Source of the DNA: an uncultured Chloroflexota bacterium
GTDB lineage: Bacteria > Chloroflexota > Anaerolineae > Anaerolineales > Anaerolineaceae
Reading direction: 5' to 3'
NCBI GenBank assembly: GCA_902786265.1
Contig: CADACE010000014.1
Coordinates: forward strand, 32,577-96,576
DNA: 64,000 nt
Both the position numbers and the translations under genes were made by a program. Under the pieces are notes generated by a model that was not told the origin of the DNA, made no database searches, and was given only the letters and a program-made list of their open reading frames with translations. Shown here piece after piece: positions 16,457 to 24,829 of the stretch (position 1 is its first letter; every line of letters begins with the position of its first letter).

Positions 16457-19445
16457 AAGACTCTTGATCCTTTGTCCACCAGGCATCACGATTCTTGCTG
16501 ACCTTTCCGCCGCCCGGTTTGTAAAAGAATTTAACCCCGAGTTTTTCACATTGACTGATCACAGATTTCAGTTCCTGTCCGCCAATGACCCAGAGAGCCC
16601 CTCCGGCTTTCCGTTTGTCGATCGCTTCCACACCGGCATCCTGCAGAATTTGTGATAAAGCGGAATAATCGGCTGACTTCTGTTTATCAGATCGTTGGAT
16701 TTTTTCCGATTCCGTTATCGGTACTTTCGGAGTCTGTTCCGTTTGTCCATTTTCATGATGTCTTTCATAGGGGGGCTGCGATTCAGAGATATCAGATACT
16801 GGAGGAATAGGATCAGAATTGAGTGTTGTAAAATCATACAGACTTTCTGGAGCTTTTTCGAGATCTTTTGGTATAGAATCAACCTGTTCTAAAGTCTGAC
16901 TGTTAATCGCCAATGATCTTTTATTTTTCTCATTAGCATTTATGATCTTTACATCTAATTCCGCAGTAATCCTTTGTTTCAGCGATGAAATGTCATCTGT
17001 TGATTTTAGATCATCTAGACTCTGTACTAAATGTATTTTTTTTGTGTCGGCATCATAGATAAAAATATGGTTTAAATCTATTCCAAGTACTTTATCAGAA
17101 TAGATCTGCGGTAACTCTGCAATAGTATCTTTCGAGATAGTTATTTTTGATGCGTAACAGTATTTATTCATTGCAATTATTGCTTTATCAGTATCTGTAA
17201 TAACAGGAAAAATTTTCACTGGTAGGTACCGTTTCCCAAACAGAATAACATTATCCATGAAAGCATCTTCCGAATTAATCTTACGGTAACGGCATCTTGT
17301 CCAAAATTGTTTATTGTCCCCGATACTTTTTAATAAATAGTCTGTGTAAAAACTTTGATAATGATCTTTTGAGTTAAAATTGTTACGTATTTTGTTGGTA
17401 AGTTGCATCCATTTCCCATTTTGTAAATCAGACAACTCAACTGGTGCAGCCGTACTTTTAAGAAAATATTGTGGAAGATTCATATCTTTGTTTTTTTCAA
17501 TTATAAGATTTTGTAGTCTGGTAAACTTATCACCAGTCACTTTAGTTATTCCTCCAAATTTATTTAGGGCAACAAAATCTTTATAATCGTCAATAGATAC
17601 TGGATGTTTTAATTGAAAAATATTAATGATACAGCTATATTTATCGTTATTCCAATGTGCTTCCGGAGGTGTCATATAAAATGGGTCATCAGGTGAAAGC
17701 TCTTCAGTTGGTTCACATACTTGTCCTATTGCAAATATATTTCTCCCTAATTTTTCATATTCTTTTAGTGCACGTTCTAGTTCTCTTTTCAATTTTTCGT
17801 ATAAATATCCACGCTTTTTATTTTTTATTTCAGTTAATAATTTGGTAATTTTGCTTCGTGCACTTTGTGCAAGCGCAAAGAAAACAATATCGCCAGGTTT
17901 AGCCCATTTTGGTGAAGTCCAATTAACTTCATCCTCATGAAGTATTTTTTCATAGTTGAAATAACCATCACATCTCAAATCATCCATTGCTTCACTTATA
18001 GATGATGGAAACGTATTATTACTAATAAATGCGGATATATAATGGGTTGCTTCTGATGCTTTATTTACATTATTTTTGCGTTGAGCTTTTTCTTTTGACT
18101 CTGCTTCCTCTGCTAAAATCTTTAATTTATCAATACCACTTAGCATATATTGGGATATTTTCTTTGGAATAATGAGTCCTTCTGTACTTTGTGTTGGACT
18201 TATTGATAGAATTCCAGGAAAGGATGTTGATTCTGAAAGGATTAGAGCATCCAGACCAGTCATTTCGATTAGATTTTCCTCATTATTTAGTTCTTTTGTG
18301 TAATCTCTTCTCATTGTATAGATTGTGACTTTTCTGTTCCTGTAAGGGGCATAGGAACCATCATGACCTTTTATTTCTAATACAAGTATTTTTGTAATTG
18401 CTAACTTATATAATAAACGCAACATGTTGGATTTTGACCATTTTTTATTAACTTTATCAATACAATCTAACAATATTTCTGTTTCTTTAGGGATTGGATT
18501 TTTTATTTTTTCATTTATTTGTGCAATAGCTTTATCATAAAAATTAAAATATACTTTATTATTTTCTTCACTAGAAAATGTATCGCTATTTAGCAAATGT
18601 ACACCGCAATTTTGAATAGTGAAACCAATTTGATCTAATGCATCTTCTTCTTTAGTAAATCGATTATTGAATAGTTGCGGATTATAAAAGATCGCTTTAC
18701 CGGCGCGTTCACCTTCTCGATGTCGGCGGCTCAGCAGCCACCAGAGATCAAACTCCGCAAAATCGATCCCCTGCCCCAGTACATACAGGTCACCGTAGAT
18801 GAAATAGTCGATCCATGATCTAAAGGAGATGATATTTGAATTCGGTTTGTCCTGCTCATTGGCAACCAGTTCATAAACCAGCCTGCCATATTCCTCATGC
18901 GTCAGGATCATTGAACATGGCTCCCGAACTTCACCATGGATATGCCATATATTCACATCACGGGAACCGTTTGGAAAGCGGTTGAAGGTGTTCAGCAGGC
19001 GAACCGTATCCGGCTGCTTTTCGACCGGTGTGTAACCAGCAGCTGTTGTATATGCGTAATCTTTTTTGTTGTTCGATGACACATAGTCCGGATCCAATGC
19101 ATTTTCGAGCTCATAGGTGTAATTTGTTGTCAGGATCGCGTCGAATGGAATTTGAAGAAGATTCTTTAGCAGGGAGTTATCATTGATATATTTGAATTCT
19201 TTACCGAAAAGCTCTTCATATTTCCTCCAGCGATCATTCTCATTTTCATCCGTTGTAACCGTAGCCCGGATAGAATAGTTCATATCCTTATCTGAATCGA
19301 GAATCCCGTCATCCTTTGTTAAGCGCAATATCGCATTCAGCCAGGTGTTTGTATCTCCCATACAGCGGTTCAACCCATTGCCGACCAGGAGGACGGCGGG
19401 ACGTTGTTTGGTGATATCAAATACTTTCGGTTGTACGTATTTCAT
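16455..19445 (-). CDS. SIR2-domain protein, predicted NADase defence effector
   Basis: 996 residues. Residues 17-240 form a SIR2 fold: VGNGLNR (21-27), TTNYTYELE (106-114) with the catalytic-type Asn, HIHG (168-171) with the catalytic-type His, and GQGIDFAEFDLWWLL (224-238). Such domains in anti-phage proteins degrade NAD+. The large middle part is AT-rich and includes a PUA/EVE-like stretch, SPKWAKPGDIVFFALA. The C-terminal ~55 residues (GGALWVIGGQ to KNRDAWW) look like a small separate module I have seen only as an add-on domain. Start ATG at 19443-19445 behind GAAGGAGC; the membrane gene upstream ends 11 bp away, so the two form an operon. The stop lies in a palindrome. Confidence 0.85.
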   Translation of the reverse strand: MKYVQPKVFDITKQRPAVLLVGNGLNRCMGDTNTWLNAILRLTKDDGILDSDKDMNYSIRATVTTDENENDRWRKYEELFGKEFKYINDNSLLKNLLQIPFDAILTTNYTYELENALDPDYVSSNNKKDYAYTTAAGYTPVEKQPDTVRLLNTFNRFPNGSRDVNIWHIHGEVREPCSMILTHEEYGRLVYELVANEQDKPNSNIISFRSWIDYFIYGDLYVLGQGIDFAEFDLWWLLSRRHREGERAGKAIFYNPQLFNNRFTKEEDALDQIGFTIQNCGVHLLNSDTFSSEENNKVYFNFYDKAIAQINEKIKNPIPKETEILLDCIDKVNKKWSKSNMLRLLYKLAITKILVLEIKGHDGSYAPYRNRKVTIYTMRRDYTKELNNEENLIEMTGLDALILSESTSFPGILSISPTQSTEGLIIPKKISQYMLSGIDKLKILAEEAESKEKAQRKNNVNKASEATHYISAFISNNTFPSSISEAMDDLRCDGYFNYEKILHEDEVNWTSPKWAKPGDIVFFALAQSARSKITKLLTEIKNKKRGYLYEKLKRELERALKEYEKLGRNIFAIGQVCEPTEELSPDDPFYMTPPEAHWNNDKYSCIINIFQLKHPVSIDDYKDFVALNKFGGITKVTGDKFTRLQNLIIEKNKDMNLPQYFLKSTAAPVELSDLQNGKWMQLTNKIRNNFNSKDHYQSFYTDYLLKSIGDNKQFWTRCRYRKINSEDAFMDNVILFGKRYLPVKIFPVITDTDKAIIAMNKYCYASKITISKDTIAELPQIYSDKVLGIDLNHIFIYDADTKKIHLVQSLDDLKSTDDISSLKQRITAELDVKIINANEKNKRSLAINSQTLEQVDSIPKDLEKAPESLYDFTTLNSDPIPPVSDISESQPPYERHHENGQTEQTPKVPITESEKIQRSDKQKSADYSALSQILQDAGVEAIDKRKAGGALWVIGGQELKSVISQCEKLGVKFFYKPGGGKVSKNRDAWWTKDQES

Positions 19446-19456
19446 ATAATGCTCCT

Positions 19457-21580
19457 TCAGGATTCGTGATTCTTGTCAGCTGGGACGATTCTGTAATATG
19501 CGCTGATAAGGTCGGGAATGGACTTTACAAAACGAAGATCGTTCTTGTGATAAAAATTGGGATCATCTGGGTTACCGAGCAGTGTGCTGACAGCCTTCAA
19601 ATGGGTTTCATTATCCCCGATAGTTGGATGAATACGGGCTTTAAGAAGTTCCGCGCGGGTCAGGACAGCAGTTTCTTTCGTGTCACCGGTATTCAGCGAA
19701 TCGTAAAGCTCTTTTGTCTTTTCGTAAGGAGCGTGGACAAAGCCTTCCGTCCGCATATAAGCCTGCCAGCGGATATGTTCCCAATTGGCAATCTGCTCCC
19801 GTTCATCGGGTGAAACAAGTGTATCAAAAACCTTCCTGGATTCCTCGAGGTCCATGGAACCTGATTCAGAAAGATTTATTGCTTTTACTTTCTCCATGAA
19901 ATGGAGTTTATATAATGCGTGAAGGCCTGCTGCCTGGTTGGCATTCTTCCCGAACTGTGACAGGTATTCATAAGACGCCCATCTTTCATTCTGTAAATTA
20001 TTCTGCTCCATATAAATTTTACGTGCCTCCACTGCCATCTTTTCAAGTTCAGACTCACTGATCTCATCTGTCCCGTATATATCCTTATCACTGCCAAATT
20101 GTTTGAATGAGGCGAAGGCAGACTTGTCATCTTTCGCAGAAACCAGCTTTATATTTTCATCATCGCGGATCCGGACATGGATCTCCGGCGGAACAATGGT
20201 TTTATCATTCAGATAATATTCCCGCATAATCAGGCGATAGATCCGCAGCGCTGTTTCCAGCGTCGTTGAATCGTCCCCCAAAGAAACCACGATATAACGG
20301 CAATGTACCAGACTGCGGATAATATTGTCAAAATCAGGCCCTTTTGTTTCGGTGGAATAATAATATATCGGGGCGTCTTTGTTGATTTGCATTCCTCCGT
20401 TTTCCGGCTGCTCAAATCCGCCTATATGACGCAGATCGACACCTAACTCCGGACATTCGGAAAGCAAATTTTTCCCGTTTTCAATTCCTCTTCTGGAAAT
20501 CACATGCACATTTGTATCTGTATTCGGAAAGCATCCCGCCCATGAAATGGCTTTCAGCAGTTCCTGTCCCATACGTCCGAATCCGACGATCAGAATGTCC
20601 AGTTTTTCCGTGGTATCATCTACAAATTTATACAATGGTTCGTCATGCAGAAGCTTGAAAGCGATGCGTTTGTATTCATCGATCGTCGTCTGTTTATAAA
20701 GAAGTGGGTCTTTTGTTCCGCGTTTCATCAGGTTGTCCATTATTGTGGCGGCTTCCGGTTGGTTCGACACGGTATAGAGACTGATGGTCGTTTTATCATC
20801 ATCCGTCAGGTCATCTGAAAATATCTTGAAAATTTTGTGATTGAAAACTTTTTCCGGTAAATATTTCTGCAGAAACTGACGAATGGGGGATTGTGTTTTT
20901 CCTTCATTGTATTTTTTAAGCTCCTGAATAATTTCCACCGATTTTTGCAGATTGCGTTCTTCGTCTTCTCCCATTTCCATAATGGTCAGATTACGCTTCT
21001 GGAGCTGCTTCAGCAGCTGAATTTCACTCTGCCCGGTGAAAATCATATTTTGAGATCGTTCTTCGTCAAAGCTTTCTTTTGCAGTATCTTCCGTATTGCA
21101 GAATATCAGCAATTTACCCTTTGGATCGATCCGTTTTGCATAGGCTTTCGTTTTTTCGGTCAGATTGGAAAACAGGATGATCTCCTGATCACCCCGAAAG
21201 AGGGTGTAGCGGAACCATCCGAATATTTTCAGAAAATAAAACAGGATCGAACCAAAAGCAGTAATAGGCATCAGCAGATGGAGCAGGATCGTGTAAATAC
21301 GCCAGAAGGATATCGATCCAAGCTGTTCGGAGAACAGAGAATAATCTACATTGGCGACGGCTGATTCCAGTACGTAAAAAGCGGCATACATCGGTTTGTA
21401 GAGAATACTGCCTTTATCAACCAGCGGCATGACCGCGAGCCACATGGCGACAGCTGTGAAAAGAAGCATCAGCAGTAAAAATGACTGCCATGGTATTTTT
21501 CCACTCTGTTTCAGACTGATTGCGTTGATGAGACCGAAGATGAATACGATAAACGATAAGCAAAGAAAAAACACGAACAT
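19457..21580 (-). CDS. Membrane protein with TrkA-N-like Rossmann and RyR-like C-terminal domain
   Basis: 707 residues. Three N-terminal hydrophobic helices (about 1-20, 32-52, 92-120) anchor the protein. A first nucleotide-binding-like segment, EIILFSNLTEK to GKLLIFC (133-161), and a classical Rossmann LDILIVGFGRMGQELLKAI (327-345) resemble TrkA-N/RCK domains. The C-terminus from WEHIRWQAYMRTEGF (600-614) through RIHPTIGDNET and a terminal IPDLISAYYRI has the RyR-domain pattern (W/EH-x-RW, HP, terminal helix). RyR domains occur in bacterial conflict systems proposed to sense nucleotides. It is the first gene of the two-gene operon with the SIR2 protein, suggesting a membrane sensor or channel working with an NADase. 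Confidence 0.75.
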   Translation of the reverse strand: MFVFFLCLSFIVFIFGLINAISLKQSGKIPWQSFLLLMLLFTAVAMWLAVMPLVDKGSILYKPMYAAFYVLESAVANVDYSLFSEQLGSISFWRIYTILLHLLMPITAFGSILFYFLKIFGWFRYTLFRGDQEIILFSNLTEKTKAYAKRIDPKGKLLIFCNTEDTAKESFDEERSQNMIFTGQSEIQLLKQLQKRNLTIMEMGEDEERNLQKSVEIIQELKKYNEGKTQSPIRQFLQKYLPEKVFNHKIFKIFSDDLTDDDKTTISLYTVSNQPEAATIMDNLMKRGTKDPLLYKQTTIDEYKRIAFKLLHDEPLYKFVDDTTEKLDILIVGFGRMGQELLKAISWAGCFPNTDTNVHVISRRGIENGKNLLSECPELGVDLRHIGGFEQPENGGMQINKDAPIYYYSTETKGPDFDNIIRSLVHCRYIVVSLGDDSTTLETALRIYRLIMREYYLNDKTIVPPEIHVRIRDDENIKLVSAKDDKSAFASFKQFGSDKDIYGTDEISESELEKMAVEARKIYMEQNNLQNERWASYEYLSQFGKNANQAAGLHALYKLHFMEKVKAINLSESGSMDLEESRKVFDTLVSPDEREQIANWEHIRWQAYMRTEGFVHAPYEKTKELYDSLNTGDTKETAVLTRAELLKARIHPTIGDNETHLKAVSTLLGNPDDPNFYHKNDLRFVKSIPDLISAYYRIVPADKNHES

Positions 21581-21676
21581 GATCTACCCCCAATTAGAAA
21601 ATTTTCTCAGCTGCATTTTTCTCTAAGCATAATTTACAACAGCATTAAGTATATCCCGAATGAATTGATAATATAT

Positions 21677-21706
21677 TTGACATTTGTCTGTAAAATTTTG
21701 TATTAT
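21677..21706 (+). promoter_or_regulatory. Sigma-70-like promoter without a sense gene
   Basis: TTGACA (21677-21682), an 18-bp spacer and TATTAT (21701-21706) on the plus strand. The genes on both sides are on the minus strand, so transcription from here would run antisense into 21773-22129. A chance match is possible in this AT-rich gap, which shows nothing else except the terminator below. Confidence 0.35.
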
Positions 21707-21723
21707 GTAACAAATCGAAATAT

Positions 21724-21753
21724 AAAAGAGGCATTCCTGCCCGGAAATGCCTC
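21724..21753 (-). terminator. Terminator of the 118-aa gene
   Basis: Stem GAGGCATT (21728-21735) with AATGCCTC (21746-21753). Read on the minus strand it is followed by TTTT (complement of 21724-21727). It lies directly after the stop of the 21773-22129 gene. Confidence 0.65.
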
Positions 21754-21772
21754 GATAAACAGTTATTCATTA

Positions 21773-22129
21773 TCAATCAAAATAGGTGTCGGCATAATAA
21801 TCTGAGCTATTGTTCAGGGTTTTCAGGGCGAAGGTTTTCAGGGCCGGGTTGGTTTTCCAGACGTCGTAGCTGCCGGTTTTTTCCTGCTCTTTGATAATTG
21901 CTTCGGCGAGGTCGGGGGTGATTTCGTCGATGTCCATGACGCTGGTATCGCCGTAGTCCATCAGCATGTCGCGGATTTCCCGACCTTCATTTGGGTAGGG
22001 GACCCAGCCTTCGCTGAGGACATAGATTGCCACATCAACCGGCAGGAACCAGTCCGGGCGGCACATTCCCCGGACGACTCTTGTTTTCCTTACCAGATAA
22101 TAATGCCGGACAGTATGTACGTTATCCAT
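21773..22129 (-). CDS. Hypothetical protein (118 aa)
   Basis: Start ATG at 22129 behind GAAGGGAG. The protein, MDNVHTVRHYYLVRKTRVVRG, is soluble, has many Tyr and Asp residues, and shows no signal or motif I recognise. It lies between the SIR2/RyR operon and the last palindrome, and is probably co-transcribed with the small ORF at 22148-22324. Confidence 0.6.
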   Translation of the reverse strand: MDNVHTVRHYYLVRKTRVVRGMCRPDWFLPVDVAIYVLSEGWVPYPNEGREIRDMLMDYGDTSVMDIDEITPDLAEAIIKEQEKTGSYDVWKTNPALKTFALKTLNNSSDYYADTYFD

Positions 22130-22147
22130 AGGTTCTCCCTTCAGAAA

Positions 22148-22324
22148 CTATTCAATTTCCCGGATGACGGTCACTATATCGGAGACGTCGATGTCATCCG
22201 GTTCCATATCGATGGCGTATGATTTTGCGGACATGCCATCATCTATACAGTTATAGTATATCGGAAACAGAAAATCGAAAGGTCGTTTTCCGGGCGACAT
22301 TTTTTCTGTCGGATGGTTATACAT
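22148..22324 (-). CDS. Possible small protein (58 aa)
   Basis: From an ATG at 22324: MYNHPTEKMSPGKRPFDFLF and an acidic end DDIDVSDIVTVIREIE. It ends 18 bp before the 118-aa gene on the same strand. No convincing ribosome binding site; a TTG at 22363 could extend it. It may be a remnant of a longer gene cut by island insertion. Confidence 0.35.
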   Translation of the reverse strand: MYNHPTEKMSPGKRPFDFLFPIYYNCIDDGMSAKSYAIDMEPDDIDVSDIVTVIREIE

Positions 22325-22375
22325 ACCACTGCCCGGATATGCTAAAATAATACACAGCAACAAATAGAGTCAGCG

Positions 22376-22438
22376 GAGTCAAAGCGACCTGTTCTCCTGA
22401 CTCAATTCTGAGTCAGGGATAACAGGACACTTTGACTC
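22376..22438. repeat. REP-like palindrome, distal copy at island edge
   Basis: A full 63-bp copy with arms GAGTCAAAGCGACCTGTT and AACAGGACACTTTGACTC and inner TGACTCA/TGAGTCA. It is the last copy of the family on this side and marks the boundary between the defence island and the metabolic genes that follow. Confidence 0.85.
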
Positions 22439-22462
22439 GAATTCACTTGACGGAGAAAGATT

Positions 22463-23116
22463 ATGAGCAAGAAAATCATAGCGGTGAATGCCGGTCCGCG
22501 GAAGGGCTGGAATACGGATACGCTGATCACGGAAGCAGCGAGAGGCGCGGAGGCTGCCGGGGCGGAGGTTGAAAGGTTTGATTTGTACCGCCTGGAAAAG
22601 TATACCGGCTGCATTTCCTGCTTTGGATGCAAGAAGGAGAAAAACAAAGGACACTGCATCTGCCGGGACGGATTAACACCGGTTTTGGACGCGATCCGGG
22701 ATTCGGACGGGCTGATCATTGGCTCCCCGAATTACCTGTCTGAACTGACGGCATCTTTTCGGGCACTCTACGAGCGGCTGATCTTCCAGAACCTGACCTA
22801 CAATCTGGAAACTCCCTGCTGCAATGACCGCCCGATTCCGGTGCTGCTGATCATGACGAGCAACGCTCCGGACACCATGTATGCCGGCATGCTGAAGAGT
22901 TATCAGCAGACACTGAACCGTTTCGTCGGTCCGACAAAGGTCCTGGTCAGCGGGAATACCTTGCAGCTCAAAGACTACAGCAAGACAGACTGGGTATGGT
23001 CGATGTTTGATCCGGCTGATAAGCAGAAGAGACATGAGACAGTATTCCCCGAAGAATGCCGAAAAGCCTATGAAACGGGCATCCTGCTCGCGGAAACCGG
23101 CTTCGCAGCCGGATAA
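22463..23116 (+). CDS. Flavodoxin-fold NAD(P)H-dependent reductase / iron-sulfur flavoprotein
   Basis: 217 residues. The FMN-binding loop is AVNAGPRKGWNTDTLI, with the flavin contacts IGSPNYLSELTASFRALYERL. Between them, CISCFGCKKEKNKGHCICRDG is Cys-rich in the position where iron-sulfur flavoproteins hold a cluster. It probably reduces quinones or other small acceptors. Start ATG 22463 behind ACGGAGAAAG. It is followed 16 bp later by a small membrane protein. Confidence 0.85.
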   Translation: MSKKIIAVNAGPRKGWNTDTLITEAARGAEAAGAEVERFDLYRLEKYTGCISCFGCKKEKNKGHCICRDGLTPVLDAIRDSDGLIIGSPNYLSELTASFRALYERLIFQNLTYNLETPCCNDRPIPVLLIMTSNAPDTMYAGMLKSYQQTLNRFVGPTKVLVSGNTLQLKDYSKTDWVWSMFDPADKQKRHETVFPEECRKAYETGILLAETGFAAG

Positions 23117-23131
23117 AATGCACTGAGAGCC

Positions 23132-23560
23132 ATGCGTTTTACTCATACAAAAAGGCCCGGCTTTCTTCTGGGGCTGATCGATTTCTGCACGGCCGGTCTG
23201 TTCTTCCTCTTCTATATGCCCCTGGGCGGTTTACAGGATGAGCTTGATTTTATTCTCGGACGGCGGACGCAGCGTTACTGGAAAGCTTATCTTTTGGGCA
23301 TTCCGACTTTGTTCATCTATACCCTTGTCTGGATGGCACAAATCTCGGAAGAACTGAAGGCAAAGGCCGTCGAATTGGGAATCGAAGGCCCTTACACATC
23401 CTTCCGGCATATGTTTGGGTGGAATGTTTTTGGGATACTGTTATTCGGCCCTGCTGTCGCTACGCACAGGTTTTTCGATACCTTGAATAAAATTGAGATC
23501 GAGCTGAACAAATCCATGCAGCATAATACAAAGGATCCTGACTTTGCGGGGCATGATTGA
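23132..23560 (+). CDS. DUF4234-like small membrane protein
   Basis: 142 residues with three hydrophobic segments: FLLGLIDFCTAGLFFLFYM, YLLGIPTLFIYTLVWMA and MFGWNVFGILLFGPAV. The arrangement, with RFFDTLNKIE after the last helix, resembles DUF4234 proteins, whose function is unknown. It is adjacent to the flavoprotein and overlaps nothing. Confidence 0.65.
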   Translation: MRFTHTKRPGFLLGLIDFCTAGLFFLFYMPLGGLQDELDFILGRRTQRYWKAYLLGIPTLFIYTLVWMAQISEELKAKAVELGIEGPYTSFRHMFGWNVFGILLFGPAVATHRFFDTLNKIEIELNKSMQHNTKDPDFAGHD

Positions 23561-23592
23561 ACCGGGGAACTGCCCGGATCGGAGAAATTCAG

Positions 23593-24060
23593 ATGTACAC
23601 TGTCAGAAACGTAACAGAAAATGATTGCGGGATATTGCGCTACCTTGCTTCAAAATGCGGACCTTTGGATGTTCATACTCCGTACACGTACTGGGTAACC
23701 TCTTGCTATTACGGGAAAAGTTCTTTCATTTTGGAACATGACGGTGAGCCCATCGGATTTATTATGGCCGTCGATACGCCTGACGCGGTGTTTATATGGC
23801 AGATCGGGGTGTTGTGTAACTACAGACGGAAAAACTTATCCTGCGAGCTTATTTCCAAATGCTTTGCATATGCCCGATATGCAGGCAAGGATCTCGAAGC
23901 GACAATAGCAAAAGACAACCTGCCGAGCTATAACGCGCTCAGACGCGCTTGTAAAAAACATAATTTTACAATTGAACCACTCGAAGAAGTTGTTATTCAC
24001 GATATGGCAGATGATTCCTTTGAAGAAAAAGAGATCAGATATCGGATCCGCGCCGCTTGA
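23593..24060 (+). CDS. GNAT acetyltransferase resembling diaminobutyrate acetyltransferase (EctA)
   Basis: 155 residues from ATG 23593, behind GGAGAA; the in-frame start at 23557 is inside the previous gene. The pattern LDVHTPYTYWV, then GEPIGFIMAV, FIWQIGVLCNYRRKNLSCELI and IAKDNLPSYNALRRACK fits GNAT folds and closely follows EctA spacing. EctA acetylates 2,4-diaminobutyrate for ectoine synthesis, but no ectB or ectC is nearby, so the substrate is uncertain. Confidence 0.75.
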   Translation: MYTVRNVTENDCGILRYLASKCGPLDVHTPYTYWVTSCYYGKSSFILEHDGEPIGFIMAVDTPDAVFIWQIGVLCNYRRKNLSCELISKCFAYARYAGKDLEATIAKDNLPSYNALRRACKKHNFTIEPLEEVVIHDMADDSFEEKEIRYRIRAA

Positions 24061-24312
24061 GAAACGGCCATGGGAAAATCCGATGTGCTGACTGAAGAAG
24101 AAGAGGAAGAAAAGTCAAAGTAAATATTTGTCACATAACAATTCTTTACAATGATACTGAAGCTGCTGAAAGCTGCGTATATGTTTATCTGATCGGTTCA
24201 GGTGTGTATGGATGCAAATCACAAATCTGTTGAAAAGGGAATTTATTTCCTGCTTACTTTGCAATCCGAAAGCTGAAATATTTTATTGGAATCACATAAG
24301 GAGGATGCAGTC

Positions 24313-24675
24313 ATGAAGATGGGACACATTACGATCCGGACCAGCAAATTTCCTGAGGAAATAGTCTTTTATCAGGAGATCGTCGGGCTGAATATTGTAA
24401 GGGACCTTCGCGAAAAAGGGTCAGATATTGTCTTTCTCGCGGACAATGAAAATGAAACCAGAATTGAAGTTATTAATGCCGGGCAGGCAGTCTGCAGCGG
24501 CAGTGAATGGATTTCCATTGGTTTTCATACAGATGATGTCAAAAAACTGAGAGAAGAACTTCAGACAAAAGGATTAGCTGTAACTGAGATAACCAGTCCG
24601 GCTCCTGCTGTCCGGTTTTTCTTTGTGAAAGATCCCGCAGGAGTCAGCGTTCAGTTTCTTGAAGAGAAAAACTGA
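24313..24675 (+). CDS. VOC-family (glyoxalase/bleomycin resistance-like) protein
   Basis: 120 residues from ATG 24313, placed 9 nt after AAGGAGG. One VOC unit pair: MGHITIRTSKFPEEIVFYQEIVGLNIV with the N-terminal His ligand, and VRFFFVKDPAGVSVQFLEE with the terminal Glu ligand. Metal-dependent isomerase, dioxygenase or binding functions all occur in the family. It stands alone; the 252-bp gap upstream shows nothing recognisable. Confidence 0.75.
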   Translation: MKMGHITIRTSKFPEEIVFYQEIVGLNIVRDLREKGSDIVFLADNENETRIEVINAGQAVCSGSEWISIGFHTDDVKKLREELQTKGLAVTEITSPAPAVRFFFVKDPAGVSVQFLEEKN

Positions 24676-24782
24676 AAAATATAATTTGTATTGATCAGAA
24701 AGAGACAAAACGCCGGTATTTTTGAGCATTATAAATCGTAATTCTGAAAGAAAATTCAGGATGTTTTGGGGAGAATAAAGCG

Positions 24783-24818
24783 TAAAGAGCAGACCATGAT
24801 AATTCAGCCTGCTCTTTA
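24783..24818. terminator. Bidirectional terminator
   Basis: Stem TAAAGAGCAG (24783-24792) with CTGCTCTTTA (24809-24818), between the converging VOC and flavin reductase genes. Short A/T tracts on both sides suit either direction. Confidence 0.65.
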
Positions 24819-24829
24819 TTATCGGATGA

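Noticed and set aside
23593..24060. Ectoine biosynthesis
   Set aside because: The protein resembles EctA, but no ectB, ectC or ectD is in the window, so a pathway claim is not justified.
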